64,000 nt of DNA from Streptomyces sp. ISL-12 (GCF_018614415.1 NZ_JAGGOO010000012.1:1-64000); one strand, 5' to 3'. Positions 52,575-63,473 are shown, numbered from the stretch's first letter. Notes: generated from the sequence alone by a model not told the origin. Program-made: numbers and translations.

Positions 52575-53024
52575 TCAGTCCTCGCCGTAGCGCGGATCGA
52601 CCGTCTCCGGCGTCAGCCCCAGCAGGTCGGCGACCTGTTCGACCACGACCTCGTGCACCAGCATGGCCCGCTCGTCCCGTCCCTTGGTACGGATCTCGAC
52701 CGGCCGCCGGTACACCACCACCCGCGCCCGCCGCCCGTCCCGCGCGGGCACCGTGCGGCCCAGCGGCACGGCCTCGTCGCTCCACGCCTCGCCGCTCTCG
52801 TCCGGCCGCGGCACCTCCAGGACGAGGAAATCGATGTCGGCGAGCTGCGGCCACCGCCGCTCCAGCCGTTCCACGGAGTCCTCCACCAGGTCCCGGAACA
52901 CGTCACCGCGGCTCGCGGCGAGCGGTACCTGCGGGGGAGCGATCGGGCCGCGCATGCCCCGGCCGTGGCGGTCACGGCGGCGGGGGCCGGGGGCGGCGTC
53001 GCGGGGCGTCACGGGGTTGTCCAT
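52575..53024 (-). CDS. Zincin-like metallopeptidase family protein
   Basis: A 149-residue minimal zincin of the PF06262 type. The zinc motif is reduced to HEVVVEQVADLLG (HExxxEQ), with DFLVLEVPRP and VVVYRRPVEIRTKGRDER before it. Function is unknown. The family is conserved across Actinobacteria beside whiB-type genes and divergent from a DUF3499 gene, exactly as here. ATG 53024 (MDNPVTP) has no strong site; TACCCT lies nine bases upstream. The gene is convergent with DUF5719. Two 24-bp copies of GACGGCGGCCGGCGCGGCGG-type sequence fill the gap just after its stop. Confidence 0.87.
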   Translation of the reverse strand: MDNPVTPRDAAPGPRRRDRHGRGMRGPIAPPQVPLAASRGDVFRDLVEDSVERLERRWPQLADIDFLVLEVPRPDESGEAWSDEAVPLGRTVPARDGRRARVVVYRRPVEIRTKGRDERAMLVHEVVVEQVADLLGLTPETVDPRYGED

Positions 53025-53376
53025 CACTGGTGAAGGGTAGTCCTCGCGGGGCCCCGGCGGCGGGCTCCACACCGGATACGGGACCGTCGGCGGCGCGCCG
53101 GGAGGCGACCGTTCAAGCCAAGGTCGGGGCTCGATTCCGTATCTCTCCGGTATCTCCCGGCGGCCGTCCGGGCGGCGGGAGGGTGGGCCGATTGGTGCGG
53201 TTTGTGTGGGATCATGTCCGGTTTCCGGCTCGTCCGGCAGTGTGGCGGACGGTGTCCACGCAGGTCAGCGCAGTGGGCCCGGACGGGTGTGTGGGGCGTC
53301 TCACACCGCGACACGGTGGAGTGACCCGGTGGGGAGTCGTCGCGGCCCGCTCAAGAGTGCGGTACCGTCCAACATC
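53025..53376. other. 352-bp divergent region without recognisable features
   Basis: It lies between the metallopeptidase and DUF3499 genes. Besides a TACCGT box at 53363-53368 just before the DUF3499 start, I see only mixed-composition sequence with no palindrome or RNA fold that stands out. Confidence 0.4.
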
Positions 53377-53748
53377 GTGAGCCCTGTACGTCGCTGTTCG
53401 CGCACCGCTTGCGGCCGTCCCGCCGTAGCGACGCTGACGTACGTCTACGCCGACTCGACCGCCGTCCTCGGCCCGCTCGCCACCTACGCCGAACCGCACT
53501 GCTACGACCTGTGCGCCGAGCACTCCGAGCGCCTCACCGCCCCGCGCGGCTGGGAGGTCGTCCGGCTCCTCGACGGCTCCGCCCCGGCCCGCCCCAGCGG
53601 CGACGACCTGGAGGCGCTGGCGAACGCGGTGCGCGAGGCGGCCCGGCCCCAGGAGCGGGCCGCGGAGGCCGGCGGGGCACGGTCGGCCGACCCGATGGAG
53701 GTCGCCCGGCGCGGGCACCTGAGGGTCCTGCGGTCGCCGGACAACTGA
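53377..53748 (+). CDS. DUF3499-family zinc-ribbon-like protein
   Basis: A 123-residue actinobacterial protein of unknown function. Two cysteine pairs, RRCSRTACGRPA near the N-terminus and PHCYDLCAEHSERLTAP, look like a zinc ribbon in a domain of about 65 residues. A variable acidic tail follows. Start is GTG with no ribosome site, eight bases after TACCGT, so it is probably leaderless. Its divergence from the metallopeptidase is a conserved arrangement, but no role is known. Confidence 0.86.
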   Translation: MSPVRRCSRTACGRPAVATLTYVYADSTAVLGPLATYAEPHCYDLCAEHSERLTAPRGWEVVRLLDGSAPARPSGDDLEALANAVREAARPQERAAEAGGARSADPMEVARRGHLRVLRSPDN

Positions 53749-53873
53749 GCCGCTCCTCTCCCGACTTGTTGCTGCACGGCCATTGACGGGCCATTGTCGC
53801 GGACACGACCATTCCGTCTCAGTGACTCAGCGGCGAGAAATCGCTTTCGCATGGCGGAACCGGGGAGGCGCCC

Positions 53874-55490
53874 GTGTACGTCCAGGAACTCGAACCCGTC
53901 GCCGGCTCGCTCGGCCTGTCCGCCCTGGTCGCGGCCCTGCCCCTGGTGCTCGTCCTCGTCCTGCTCGGCGGCGTGCGGATGAAGGCGCACCTGGCGGGCC
54001 TCACGGGTCTGCTGGCGGCCGTCCTGGTCGCCTGGCTCGCCTACGGCATGCCGCTCGGCCAGACCCTCTCCAGCGGCGTCCAGGGCGCCGTCTTCGGCCT
54101 CTTCCCCATCCTGTGGATCGTGGTCAACGCCCTGTGGGTGTACCGCATGACCGTCCGCACCCGGCACTTCGACATCCTCCGGCGGTCGTTCGGCCGCCTC
54201 TCCGACGACCCGCGCATCCAGGCGCTCGTCGTCGCCTTCTGCTTCGGCGCCCTCCTGGAGGCGCTCGCCGGGTTCGGGGCGCCGGTCGCCATCTGCTCGG
54301 TCATGCTCGTGGCGCTCGGCTTCGACCCCGTCCGCGCGGCGGTGGTGTCGCTGGTGGCCAACACCGCGCCGGTCGCGTTCGGGGCGATGGGGACGCCGGT
54401 GGTGACCCTCGCCCAGGTGACCGGACTGCCGCTGGACGACGTCGCCTCCGTGGTGGGCCGTCAGACACCGCTGCTCGCCCTGGTCGTCCCCCTGGTCCTG
54501 GTCGGCCTGGTGGACGGACGGCGCGGACTGCGCGAGACCTGGGTGCCCGCGCTGGTCTGCGGAACGGCCTTCGCCGTCGCCCAGTTCGCCGCCTCCAACT
54601 ACGTCTCCGCCCAGCTCGCCGACATCGGCGCCGCCCTCGCCGGAGCGGGCGCCCTGGTCGCCGTACCGCACGCGCGGCGGCCCGCCGCCGAACCCGTACG
54701 GACCGCCGTCCTGACCGGCGCGCGCAGCGAGGAACTCGACGAACGCGACCCCGCGCGGGAGGTCGTCCGCGCCTACGTCCCCTACGCGCTGATCGTCGTG
54801 ATCTTCTCGATCGCGCAGATCCCGGCGGTCAAGGGCTGGCTGGCCGGGGCGACCCGGACGTACGACTGGCCCTTCCTCGACGTCGCCGGCCCGGACGGCG
54901 AGCGGGTCGGCGGCAACGTCTTCACCTGGCCGATCGTCTCCACCGGCGGCACGCTGGTGCTGTTCGCGGGCGTGGCCACGGCGTTCGTCATCGGCGTCCA
55001 CGCGCGCGTGGCGGTGAAGGAGTGGCTCGCCACCGTCCACGAACTCCGCTTCGCCCTCCTCACCGTGACCTCCGTCCTGGCCCTCGCCTACGTCATGAAC
55101 CTCTCCGGGCAGGCCGCCACCATCGGCCACTTCGTCGCGGCGGCCGGCGCCGGACTCGCCTTCCTCTCCCCGGTCCTCGGCTGGTTCGGCGTCGCCGTCT
55201 CCGGCTCCGACACCTCCGCCAACGCCCTCTTCGGCGCCCTCCAGGTCACCGCCGCGCGGGAGTCGGGCCTGTCGCCCGAACTGCTCGCCGCCGCCAACAG
55301 TTCCGGCGGCGTCCTCGGCAAGATGATCTCCCCGCAGAACCTCACCATCGCCTGCGCCGCCGTCGGTCTCGCCGGCCGCGAGGGCGACCTGCTGCGCAAG
55401 GTGCTCCCCTGGAGCCTCGGCCTGCTGCTGGTGATGTGCCTGATCGTGGTCGGCCAGTCCTCGCCGGTCCTGGAGTGGATGCTGCCTTGA
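53874..55490 (+). CDS. L-lactate permease (LctP family)
   Basis: A 538-residue membrane transporter for L-lactate or glycolate with protons, of about 12-14 helices. Signatures: the cytoplasmic-edge LEALAGFGAPVAICSVMLVALGFDP, AFGAMGTPVVTL and the C-terminal LGWFGVAVSGSDTSANALFG with NSSGGVLGKMISPQN. (Motifs are given as fragments.) GTG 53874 has GGGGAGG seven bases upstream. No lactate dehydrogenase gene (lutABC or lldD) is beside it. It interrupts a block otherwise conserved with mycobacteria, so it may be a lineage-specific insertion. Confidence 0.93.
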   Translation: MYVQELEPVAGSLGLSALVAALPLVLVLVLLGGVRMKAHLAGLTGLLAAVLVAWLAYGMPLGQTLSSGVQGAVFGLFPILWIVVNALWVYRMTVRTRHFDILRRSFGRLSDDPRIQALVVAFCFGALLEALAGFGAPVAICSVMLVALGFDPVRAAVVSLVANTAPVAFGAMGTPVVTLAQVTGLPLDDVASVVGRQTPLLALVVPLVLVGLVDGRRGLRETWVPALVCGTAFAVAQFAASNYVSAQLADIGAALAGAGALVAVPHARRPAAEPVRTAVLTGARSEELDERDPAREVVRAYVPYALIVVIFSIAQIPAVKGWLAGATRTYDWPFLDVAGPDGERVGGNVFTWPIVSTGGTLVLFAGVATAFVIGVHARVAVKEWLATVHELRFALLTVTSVLALAYVMNLSGQAATIGHFVAAAGAGLAFLSPVLGWFGVAVSGSDTSANALFGALQVTAARESGLSPELLAAANSSGGVLGKMISPQNLTIACAAVGLAGREGDLLRKVLPWSLGLLLVMCLIVVGQSSPVLEWMLP

Positions 55491-55579
55491 CGACGGGGCT
55501 GTCAGTGGCGCCGGGTAGTTTGTGACCACCGACGGGACTCCTGTCCGTCGGCCGGACCGCTGCTCACCCGTTGCAACCC

Positions 55580-55636
55580 GATCAACGTGATCAACCCGAT
55601 CAACCCGACCGGCTGATCACCTGATCACCTGATCAC
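55580..55636. repeat. Short direct repeats in the manB leader
   Basis: Three 9-base units GATCAACSY (55580-55606) and three 8-base units CTGATCAC (55613-55636), together six copies of GATCA, lie 28-84 bases before the manB GTG. The 8-base units contain the palindrome TGATCA. They could be slippage products or a protein-binding array. Confidence 0.7.
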
Positions 55637-55663
55637 CGACAGGAATTCCAGGAAGGCTGGCCC

Positions 55664-57037
55664 GTGACTGCTGATCTGTCCGATCTGTCGCAGATCGTGA
55701 AGGCGTACGACGTACGCGGAGTGGTCCCGGACCAGTGGGACGAGACGACGGCCGAGCTGTTCGGCGCCGCTTTCGTCCGGATGACCGGCGCGAGCGCCGT
55801 CGTGACCGGCCACGACATGCGCCCCTCGTCCCCCGGCCTCTCCGGCGCCTTCGCGCGCGGGGCGGCGGCCCAGGGTGCCGACGTCACCGAGATCGGCCTG
55901 TGCTCCACCGACCAGCTCTACTACGCCTCCGGCGCGCTGGACCTGCCGGGCGCCATGTTCACGGCGTCGCACAACCCGGCCCGCTACAACGGCATCAAGC
56001 TGTGCCGCGCGGGTGCCGCCCCGGTCGGCCAGGACACCGGCCTCGCGGAGATCCGCGCCCGGGTGGAGGGCTGGGCCGCGGCCGGCGCCCCGGAACCGGC
56101 GGCGCGGCAGGGCACCGTGACCCGCCGTGACACGCTGGCCGACTACGCGGCCCACCTGCGCGGACTGGTCGACCTGACCGCCGTCCGCCCGCTGAAGGTC
56201 GTCGTCGACGCGGGCAACGGCATGGGCGGCCACACCGTCCCGTCCGTCTTCGCCGGCCTCCCCCTCGACCTGGTGCCGATGTACTTCGAACTGGACGGCA
56301 CCTTCCCCAACCACGAGGCCAACCCCCTCGATCCGGCCAACCTCGTCGACCTCCAGCAGCGCGTCCGCGAGGAGGGCGCCGACCTGGGCCTCGCCTTCGA
56401 CGGCGACGCCGACCGCTGCTTCGTCGTCGACGAGAACGGCGACCCGGTCTCGCCGTCGGCGATCACCGCCCTGGTCGCCGTCCGCGAACTCGCCCGGCAC
56501 GGCGGCAGCGGCACGGTCATCCACAACCTGATCACGTCCTGGTCCGTCCCGGAGATCGTCCGCGAGAACGGCGGCAGCCCGGTCCGCACCCGGGTGGGCC
56601 ACTCCTTCATCAAGGCCGAGATGGCCCGCACCGGCGCGATCTTCGGCGGTGAGCACTCCGCGCACTACTACTTCCGCGACTTCTGGAACGCGGACACGGG
56701 CATGCTCGCCGCCCTCCACGTCCTGGCCGCCCTCGGCGGTCAGCAGGGCCCCCTGTCCGCCCTGGTCGCCGCGTACGACCGCTACACCGGCTCGGGCGAG
56801 ATCAACTCCACGGTCGCCGACCAGACGGCCCGCCTGGCCGCGATCAGAGCCGCTTACGAGGGCCGCGACGACGTCACCCTGGACGACCTCGACGGCCTCA
56901 CCGTGTCGTCGGACGACTGGTGGTTCAACGTCCGCCCCTCCAACACCGAGCCCCTCCTGCGCCTGAACGCGGAGGCCCGCGACGAGGCGACGATGACGAA
57001 AATCCGGGACGAGGCGTTGGCAATCATCCGGGGCTGA
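55664..57037 (+). CDS. manB: Phosphomannomutase
   Basis: A 457-residue alpha-D-phosphohexomutase that interconverts mannose-6-phosphate and mannose-1-phosphate. The phosphoserine is Ser102 in FTASHNPARYNGIKL. The magnesium loop is AFDGDADRCFVVD (Asp246), the sugar-binding loop FGGEHSAHYYF, and the phosphate-binding end RPSNTEPLLRLNAEA. GTG 55664 has AGGAAGG nine bases upstream. It begins a rightward run of manB, Trm112-like, SIS and manA, the same order as around pmmA-manA in Mycobacterium. Activity on glucose phosphates also is possible. Confidence 0.94.
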   Translation: MTADLSDLSQIVKAYDVRGVVPDQWDETTAELFGAAFVRMTGASAVVTGHDMRPSSPGLSGAFARGAAAQGADVTEIGLCSTDQLYYASGALDLPGAMFTASHNPARYNGIKLCRAGAAPVGQDTGLAEIRARVEGWAAAGAPEPAARQGTVTRRDTLADYAAHLRGLVDLTAVRPLKVVVDAGNGMGGHTVPSVFAGLPLDLVPMYFELDGTFPNHEANPLDPANLVDLQQRVREEGADLGLAFDGDADRCFVVDENGDPVSPSAITALVAVRELARHGGSGTVIHNLITSWSVPEIVRENGGSPVRTRVGHSFIKAEMARTGAIFGGEHSAHYYFRDFWNADTGMLAALHVLAALGGQQGPLSALVAAYDRYTGSGEINSTVADQTARLAAIRAAYEGRDDVTLDDLDGLTVSSDDWWFNVRPSNTEPLLRLNAEARDEATMTKIRDEALAIIRG

Positions 57038-57196
57038 GGTTTCTCCCCCTCGGTACTCCTCAGTGGACGCGCCGGGCGGTGGGTGGGCAAAGGCCCGGGG
57101 GTCCCAGGGGGCGGAGCCCCCTGGGAGGAACTCCAGGAGCGGTACCCTGACCAGCACATCCACCCACACCATCCACACTGCTCCGAAGGATGATCC

Positions 57197-57367
57197 ATGC
57201 CACTCGAAGCCGGCCTCCTGGAGATCCTCGCCTGCCCGGCCTGCCACGCCCCCCTCAAGGAGCAGGACGCGGAACTGATCTGCACCGGCCAGGACTGCGG
57301 CCTGGCCTACCCGGTGCGCGACGACATCCCCGTCCTCCTCATCGACGAGGCCCGCCGCCCCGACTAG
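57197..57367 (+). CDS. Trm112-family small zinc protein
   Basis: A 56-residue protein, [20 protein letters not shown] at the N-terminus, with CPAC and CTGQDC as zinc ligands and the family end [16 protein letters not shown]. Trm112-like proteins stabilise methyltransferases in other organisms, and the bacterial versions have no fixed partner. Site GAAGGATGATCC stands before ATG. It sits 159 bases after manB and 89 bases before the SIS gene, and this position is conserved in Actinobacteria. Confidence 0.9.
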   Translation: MPLEAGLLEILACPACHAPLKEQDAELICTGQDCGLAYPVRDDIPVLLIDEARRPD

Positions 57368-57456
57368 CCGAGCCCCACCCGGCACGGCCCCCGGCCCTGG
57401 CACAGGCCCCGGCACGGGCCCGCACCTGACGTCCCGGCGATCGGAGACCGCCCGCC

Positions 57457-58584
57457 ATGCTCGACGAAACGCTGCTCGACAACCCCGAAGGCCTCGCCGC
57501 CGCCGACCGCCGGGGCCTGCTCCGCGGCGCCGCCGAAGCCGGCGCCCGCGTCCGCACCGCCGCCCGGCTGGCCGCCGAGACCGGCGTCGGGAGCCTCAAG
57601 CCGGACGGCCGCCCCCGTGCCGTCCTCATCGCCGGCCCCGGCGCCGCCGCCACCCACGCCGCCGACCTCCTCGGCACGCTGGCCGGCCCCGGCAGCCCCG
57701 TCACCCGCCTCGCCCCCAGCGGCGTGGCCCCCGCCGCGGGCGCCCTGCGCTGGGACCTCCCCGGCTGGGCCGGCTCCGTCGACCTGCTGCTCATCGCCAC
57801 CCCCGACGGCAGCGAACCCGGCCTGTCCCTGCTCGCCGAAGCCGCCTACCGGCGCGGCTGCACGGTCGTCGCCGTGGCCCCGCCCGGCTCCCCGCTCAGC
57901 GAGACGGTCGCCGGTTCCCACGGCATGTTCCTCCCGATGGCGACGGCCCCCTACGACCACGAGGAACCCCTCGCCGGTTCCGCCCCCGGCGTCCTGTGGG
58001 CCCTGCTCACCCCCCTCCTCGCCCTCCTGGACCGCGTCGGCCTGCTCACCGCCCCGCCCGACGCCCTGGAGAAGGTCGCCGACCGCCTCGACCAGGTCGC
58101 CGAACGCTGCGGGCCCGCCATCGCCACGTACAGCAACCCGGCCAAGACCCTCGCGGCCGAACTGGCCGACGCCCTCCCGGTCGTATGGACCGAGGGCACC
58201 TCCGCAGGCCCCGCCGGCCGCCGCTTCGCCGCCGCGCTCGCCGAACTCTCCGGCACCCCGGCCGTCGTGGCCGAACTCCCCGAGGCCCTCGCCGCCCACA
58301 GCGTCCTGCTGGCCGGCCCGCTCGCCGCCGGCGCCGACCCCGACGACTTCTTCCGCGACCGCGTGGAAGAACCGTCCGCCCTGCACGCCCGCGTCGTCCT
58401 GCTGCGCGACCGCCCCATCGCCGGCCTCACCGCCGCCCCCGCCGCCCGCGACCTGGCCCTCGGCCACGACACGCCGATCAGCGAACTGGAACCCGAGGCC
58501 GGCGGCGAACTGGAAACCCTCGCCGAACTGATCGCCATCACAGATTTCGCCGCCGTTTACCTGGCGCTCGCTTCCGGCGCCTGA
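57457..58584 (+). CDS. SIS-domain phosphosugar isomerase-like protein (PGI/PMI-type)
   Basis: A 375-residue protein with two SIS-like halves: AVLIAGPGAAATHAADLL near residue 53 and a second around residues 215-330 with LPVVWTEGTSAGPAGRRFAA. It resembles the bifunctional phosphoglucose/phosphomannose isomerases of Archaea and the bact-PGI_C group. The GTSAGPAG loop corresponds to the sugar-phosphate-binding threonine/serine region. Sandwiched between manB and manA, it may isomerise fructose-6-phosphate or mannose-6-phosphate, or regulate that step. Activity is not proven by sequence, as ManA is also present. Confidence 0.8.
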   Translation: MLDETLLDNPEGLAAADRRGLLRGAAEAGARVRTAARLAAETGVGSLKPDGRPRAVLIAGPGAAATHAADLLGTLAGPGSPVTRLAPSGVAPAAGALRWDLPGWAGSVDLLLIATPDGSEPGLSLLAEAAYRRGCTVVAVAPPGSPLSETVAGSHGMFLPMATAPYDHEEPLAGSAPGVLWALLTPLLALLDRVGLLTAPPDALEKVADRLDQVAERCGPAIATYSNPAKTLAAELADALPVVWTEGTSAGPAGRRFAAALAELSGTPAVVAELPEALAAHSVLLAGPLAAGADPDDFFRDRVEEPSALHARVVLLRDRPIAGLTAAPAARDLALGHDTPISELEPEAGGELETLAELIAITDFAAVYLALASGA

Positions 58585-58643
58585 TCTCGTAGGCGAACCG
58601 TCCGCTGAAGCAAGAACACCGGCAGAGAGAGCCCACGGAAGCC

Positions 58644-59795
58644 ATGGACCGCCTCGTCAACACCGTCCGCCCCTACGCCTGGGGTTCCACCACCGCGATC
58701 CCCGCCCTGCTCGGCACTGAGCCGACCGGCGAACCCCAGGCCGAGATGTGGATGGGCGCCCACCCGGGCGCCCCCTCCCGCACCGGCCGCGGCACCCTCG
58801 ACGAGGTCATCGCGGCAGCCCCCGAGCGGGAGCTGGGCTCCGCCTCCGTCGCCAGGTTCGGCCCCCGGCTGCCCTTCCTCCTCAAGATCCTCGCCGCCGG
58901 CGCCCCGCTCTCCCTCCAGGTCCACCCCGACCTCGAACAGGCACGCGCGGGCTACGACGACGAGGAACGCCGCGGCATCCCGGCCGACGCCCCCCACCGC
59001 AACTACAAGGACGCCAACCACAAGCCCGAACTGATCTGCGCCCTCACCGAGTTCGACGGCCTGTGCGGCTTCCGCGCCCCCGAAGAGGCCGCCGCCCTCC
59101 TCGACGGCCTCGGCGTCCCCTCCCTCAAGCCGTACGCCGACCTGCTGCGCGCCCACCCCGAGGACGCCGCCCTGCGCGAGGTCCTCACCGCCGTCCTCAC
59201 GGCCGACCCCGCCGAGATGTCCCGCACGGTCACCGAGACCGCCGCCGCCTGCGCCCGCCTCGGCGGCGCGTACGCCCCCTACGCCGGCATCGCCCACCAC
59301 TACCCGGGCGACCCCGGCGTTCTCGCCGCCCTGCTCCTCAACCACGTCCGGCTCCAGCCCGGCGAGGCCCTCTACCTCGGCGCCGGCGTCCCGCACGCCT
59401 ACCTCGACGGCCTCGGCGTCGAGATCATGGCCAACTCCGACAACGTCCTGCGCTGCGGCCTCACCCCCAAGCACATCGACGTCCCCGAACTCCTGCGCAT
59501 CGTCCGCTTCCAGCCCGCCGACCCCGGCGTCCTGCGTCCCGAGGCGTCCCCCGACGGGGAAGAGGTCTATGACACCCCCATCGACGAGTTCCGCCTCTCC
59601 CGCCACGTCCTCGCCGAGGGCACCCACGCCCACGACCTGACCCGCCCCGCCCCCCAGATCCTCCTGTGCACGGCGGGCACCGTCCGCGCGGGCGACCACG
59701 AACTGACCCCCGGCGCCTCCGTCTTCGTCCCGGCGGGTGAAAAAGCCGAAGTGTCGGGTACGGGAACGGTCTTCCGGGCCACCGTCCGGGTGTGA
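58644..59795 (+). CDS. manA: Mannose-6-phosphate isomerase, class I
   Basis: A 383-residue zinc cupin that interconverts fructose-6-phosphate and mannose-6-phosphate. It starts MDRLVNTVRPYAWGSTTAIP. Zinc ligands lie in LQVHPD (about residue 92) and NHKPEL (about residue 126), followed by GAGVPHAYLDGLGVEIMANS and the signature SDNVLRCGLTPKHID. Length is normal. With ManB and the guanylyltransferase it forms the route to GDP-mannose. It is last in the manB run, followed 160 bases later by the CDF transporter. Confidence 0.96.
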   Translation: MDRLVNTVRPYAWGSTTAIPALLGTEPTGEPQAEMWMGAHPGAPSRTGRGTLDEVIAAAPERELGSASVARFGPRLPFLLKILAAGAPLSLQVHPDLEQARAGYDDEERRGIPADAPHRNYKDANHKPELICALTEFDGLCGFRAPEEAAALLDGLGVPSLKPYADLLRAHPEDAALREVLTAVLTADPAEMSRTVTETAAACARLGGAYAPYAGIAHHYPGDPGVLAALLLNHVRLQPGEALYLGAGVPHAYLDGLGVEIMANSDNVLRCGLTPKHIDVPELLRIVRFQPADPGVLRPEASPDGEEVYDTPIDEFRLSRHVLAEGTHAHDLTRPAPQILLCTAGTVRAGDHELTPGASVFVPAGEKAEVSGTGTVFRATVRV

Positions 59796-59955
59796 CGCGG
59801 ACACGGCAGCCCGGTCCGCGCGCCGCCGCCCGACCGGGCTGCAACAATGGCCCACCGCAAAGGACGGGCAAAGCCGGGCACCGGCCGAGCCCCGGGCGGC
59901 ACGCGCGGGCAGACGGCACGCGCAGGCAGACGAAGGCGAAGGGACAACGCGACAC

Positions 59956-60936
59956 ATGAGCGCGTCAGGCGGGACCAAGGCGATCGTGGCGGCGCTGGCC
60001 GCCAATCTGGCCATCGCGGTATCGAAATTCGTGGCGTTCCTCTTCAGCGGCTCGTCATCGATGCTCGCCGAGTCGGTGCACTCGCTCGCGGACTCCGGCA
60101 ACCAGGCACTGCTCCTGCTCGGCGGCAAGCGCGCCCAGCGCGCGGCCACTCCGCAGCACCCCTTCGGCTACGGCCGCGAACGCTACATCTACGCCTTCCT
60201 CGTCTCCATCGTGCTGTTCTCGGTCGGCGGCATGTTCGCCCTCTACGAGGGCTACGAGAAGATCAAGCACCCGCACGAGCTGGAGCACTGGTACTGGCCG
60301 GTGGGCGTCCTGGTCTTCGCGATCATCGCGGAGAGCTTCTCCTTCCGGACGGCCATCAAGGAGTCCAACGCCCTGCGCGGCAAGCAGTCCTGGACCGAGT
60401 TCGTCCGCCGAGCCAAGGCCCCCGAGCTGCCGGTCGTCCTCCTGGAGGACCTCGGCGCCCTCGTCGGCCTCGTCCTCGCCCTCGGCGGCGTCGGCTTCGC
60501 CCTGCTCACCGGCAACGGCGTCTGGGACGGCATCGGCACCCTGTGCATCGGCGTCCTGCTCATCCTGATCGCGCTCGTCCTGGCCGCCGAGACCAAGTCC
60601 CTGCTGCTCGGCGAGTCCGCAGGCACCGAGGCGGTCGAGAAGATCGAGACCGCGATCGTCGCCGGCGACACCGTCACCGGCATCATCCACATGCGCACCC
60701 TCCACCTCGGCCCCGAGGAACTCCTCGTCGCCGCCAAGATCGCCGTCCGCCACGACGGCACGGCCACCGAGATCGCCGCCGCCATCGACGCGGCCGAGGG
60801 CCGTATCCGGGAGGCCGTCCCGATCGCCCGCGTGATCTACCTGGAGCCGGACATCTACAGCGAGACCGAAGCGGCCAAGGGCGCCGACCGCGAAGCCACT
60901 CCCGGCGGCCCGGCCACCTCGCCCGCCGGCCACTGA
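59956..60936 (+). CDS. Cation diffusion facilitator transporter
   Basis: A 326-residue CDF protein with six helices that exports a divalent metal (zinc, cobalt, iron or manganese) against protons. TM1 and TM2 include IVAALAANLAIAVSKFVAFL and MLAESVHSLADSGNQALLLL, with the metal-site His and Asp (HxxxD). HPFGYGRERYIYAF follows TM2. A C-terminal domain of about 80 residues (VTGIIHMRTLHLGPEELLVA) ends in a variable tail. The ATG has AAGGGA about 12 bases upstream. The metal cannot be read from the sequence. It is followed by a strong terminator. Confidence 0.92.
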   Translation: MSASGGTKAIVAALAANLAIAVSKFVAFLFSGSSSMLAESVHSLADSGNQALLLLGGKRAQRAATPQHPFGYGRERYIYAFLVSIVLFSVGGMFALYEGYEKIKHPHELEHWYWPVGVLVFAIIAESFSFRTAIKESNALRGKQSWTEFVRRAKAPELPVVLLEDLGALVGLVLALGGVGFALLTGNGVWDGIGTLCIGVLLILIALVLAAETKSLLLGESAGTEAVEKIETAIVAGDTVTGIIHMRTLHLGPEELLVAAKIAVRHDGTATEIAAAIDAAEGRIREAVPIARVIYLEPDIYSETEAAKGADREATPGGPATSPAGH

Positions 60937-60953
60937 CCCACCCGCACCTCCCC

Positions 60954-60982
60954 GCGGCCCGCCGGCACCCCCGGCGGGCCGC
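60954..60982 (+). terminator. Rho-independent terminator after the CDF gene
   Basis: Perfect 12-base arms GCGGCCCGCCGG and CCGGCGGGCCGC around CACCC, followed directly by TTT, 18 bases after the stop. Confidence 0.88.
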
Positions 60983-62696
<1,714 letters not shown>

Positions 62697-62725
62697 GCCC
62701 GCCCCGCAGCTCGCCACGAGCGTGC

Positions 62726-62755
62726 GTGAGCGTGTCCGTGCACTGACACGCTCAC
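62726..62755 (+). terminator. First hairpin after ahcY
   Basis: Perfect 11-base arms GTGAGCGTGTC and GACACGCTCAC with an eight-base loop, 30 bases after the stop. Confidence 0.75.
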
Positions 62756-62773
62756 CGCGGCAGTTCCTCCGAG

Positions 62774-62806
62774 GCAGGCCCCCGCACCCCCGTGCCGGGG
62801 GCCTGC
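62774..62806 (+). terminator. Second hairpin after ahcY
   Basis: An 11-base stem GCAGGCCCCCG/CGGGGGCCTGC extended by CAC/GTG past a single bulged C, with a CCCC loop. Together with the preceding hairpin it should stop transcription efficiently. Confidence 0.78.
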
Positions 62807-62858
62807 CCCGTCGGCGGACCGGCAGCACCGGCCCAGCCCGTCACGACCCAGGACCTCC

Positions 62859-63473
62859 ATGCCCCGCGGCCGTTATTCGCTCTACGATCCGCACGATCAC
62901 ACCCCCCTCGCAGAAGAACACTTCCAGTGCGCCCCCGGCCCTTCCGGCTGGCGCTACGTCTCCCAGTCGGTCACACCCACCGGAGACCACAGCGGCTCCG
63001 TCGACCTCACCCTCGACGAACTCGGCCGCCCCATCCGTCTCGAACTCCACGCCGCCGGCTGGCAGGTCCGCGGTGCCGCCCTCGACGGCGTCACCTGGGT
63101 CCGTTCCGATGCCACCGGGACCCATGCCACCGAAGGCAATGTGCGCGCCCACGCCTTCACCGGCACCTCCCCGGCCTTCCTCGTCGCCACCGCCCGTCTC
63201 CTGCGCCTCACCCCCTCCCCCTCAGCGACCCGAGTACGGCTCGTAGCCCTCACGGACCCGGTCCTCGCCCCCCGCACCGTGGACCAGTCCTGGGCCCTGC
63301 TGAAAAGAGAAGCACACGCCACTGACAGTGGCCCCCTCACCGTGGAGGAATACCAGGTCACAGCCTTGGACACGGGCGAGCAGCACACCGTGCACCTCGC
63401 CGGCGACGTGGTCCTGGCCGCCCCCGGCATCGAGCTGGAGGACCTCGAATCACCGCCGTCCGTCTTCCCCTGA
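62859..63473 (+). CDS. Conserved hypothetical protein
   Basis: A 204-residue soluble protein that I do not recognise. It begins MPRGRYSLYDPHDHTPLAEE, is beta-rich in the middle (WRYVSQSVTPTGD, VDLTLDELGRPIRLELHAAG, VRGAALDGVTWVR) and ends acidic. There is no signal peptide, TM segment or metal motif apart from an early HDH. The pattern of alternating polar and hydrophobic residues suggests a lipocalin- or DUF-type beta barrel, a guess. ATG has AGGACC five bases upstream. It is convergent with the next, leftward gene. Confidence 0.78.
   Translation: MPRGRYSLYDPHDHTPLAEEHFQCAPGPSGWRYVSQSVTPTGDHSGSVDLTLDELGRPIRLELHAAGWQVRGAALDGVTWVRSDATGTHATEGNVRAHAFTGTSPAFLVATARLLRLTPSPSATRVRLVALTDPVLAPRTVDQSWALLKREAHATDSGPLTVEEYQVTALDTGEQHTVHLAGDVVLAAPGIELEDLESPPSVFP

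Noticed and set aside
62774..62806. A 6C RNA motif, because of a C-rich loop
   Set aside because: There is one C-rich loop of four to five bases, not the pair of hairpins with six or more C residues that defines the motif. A terminator explains it better.
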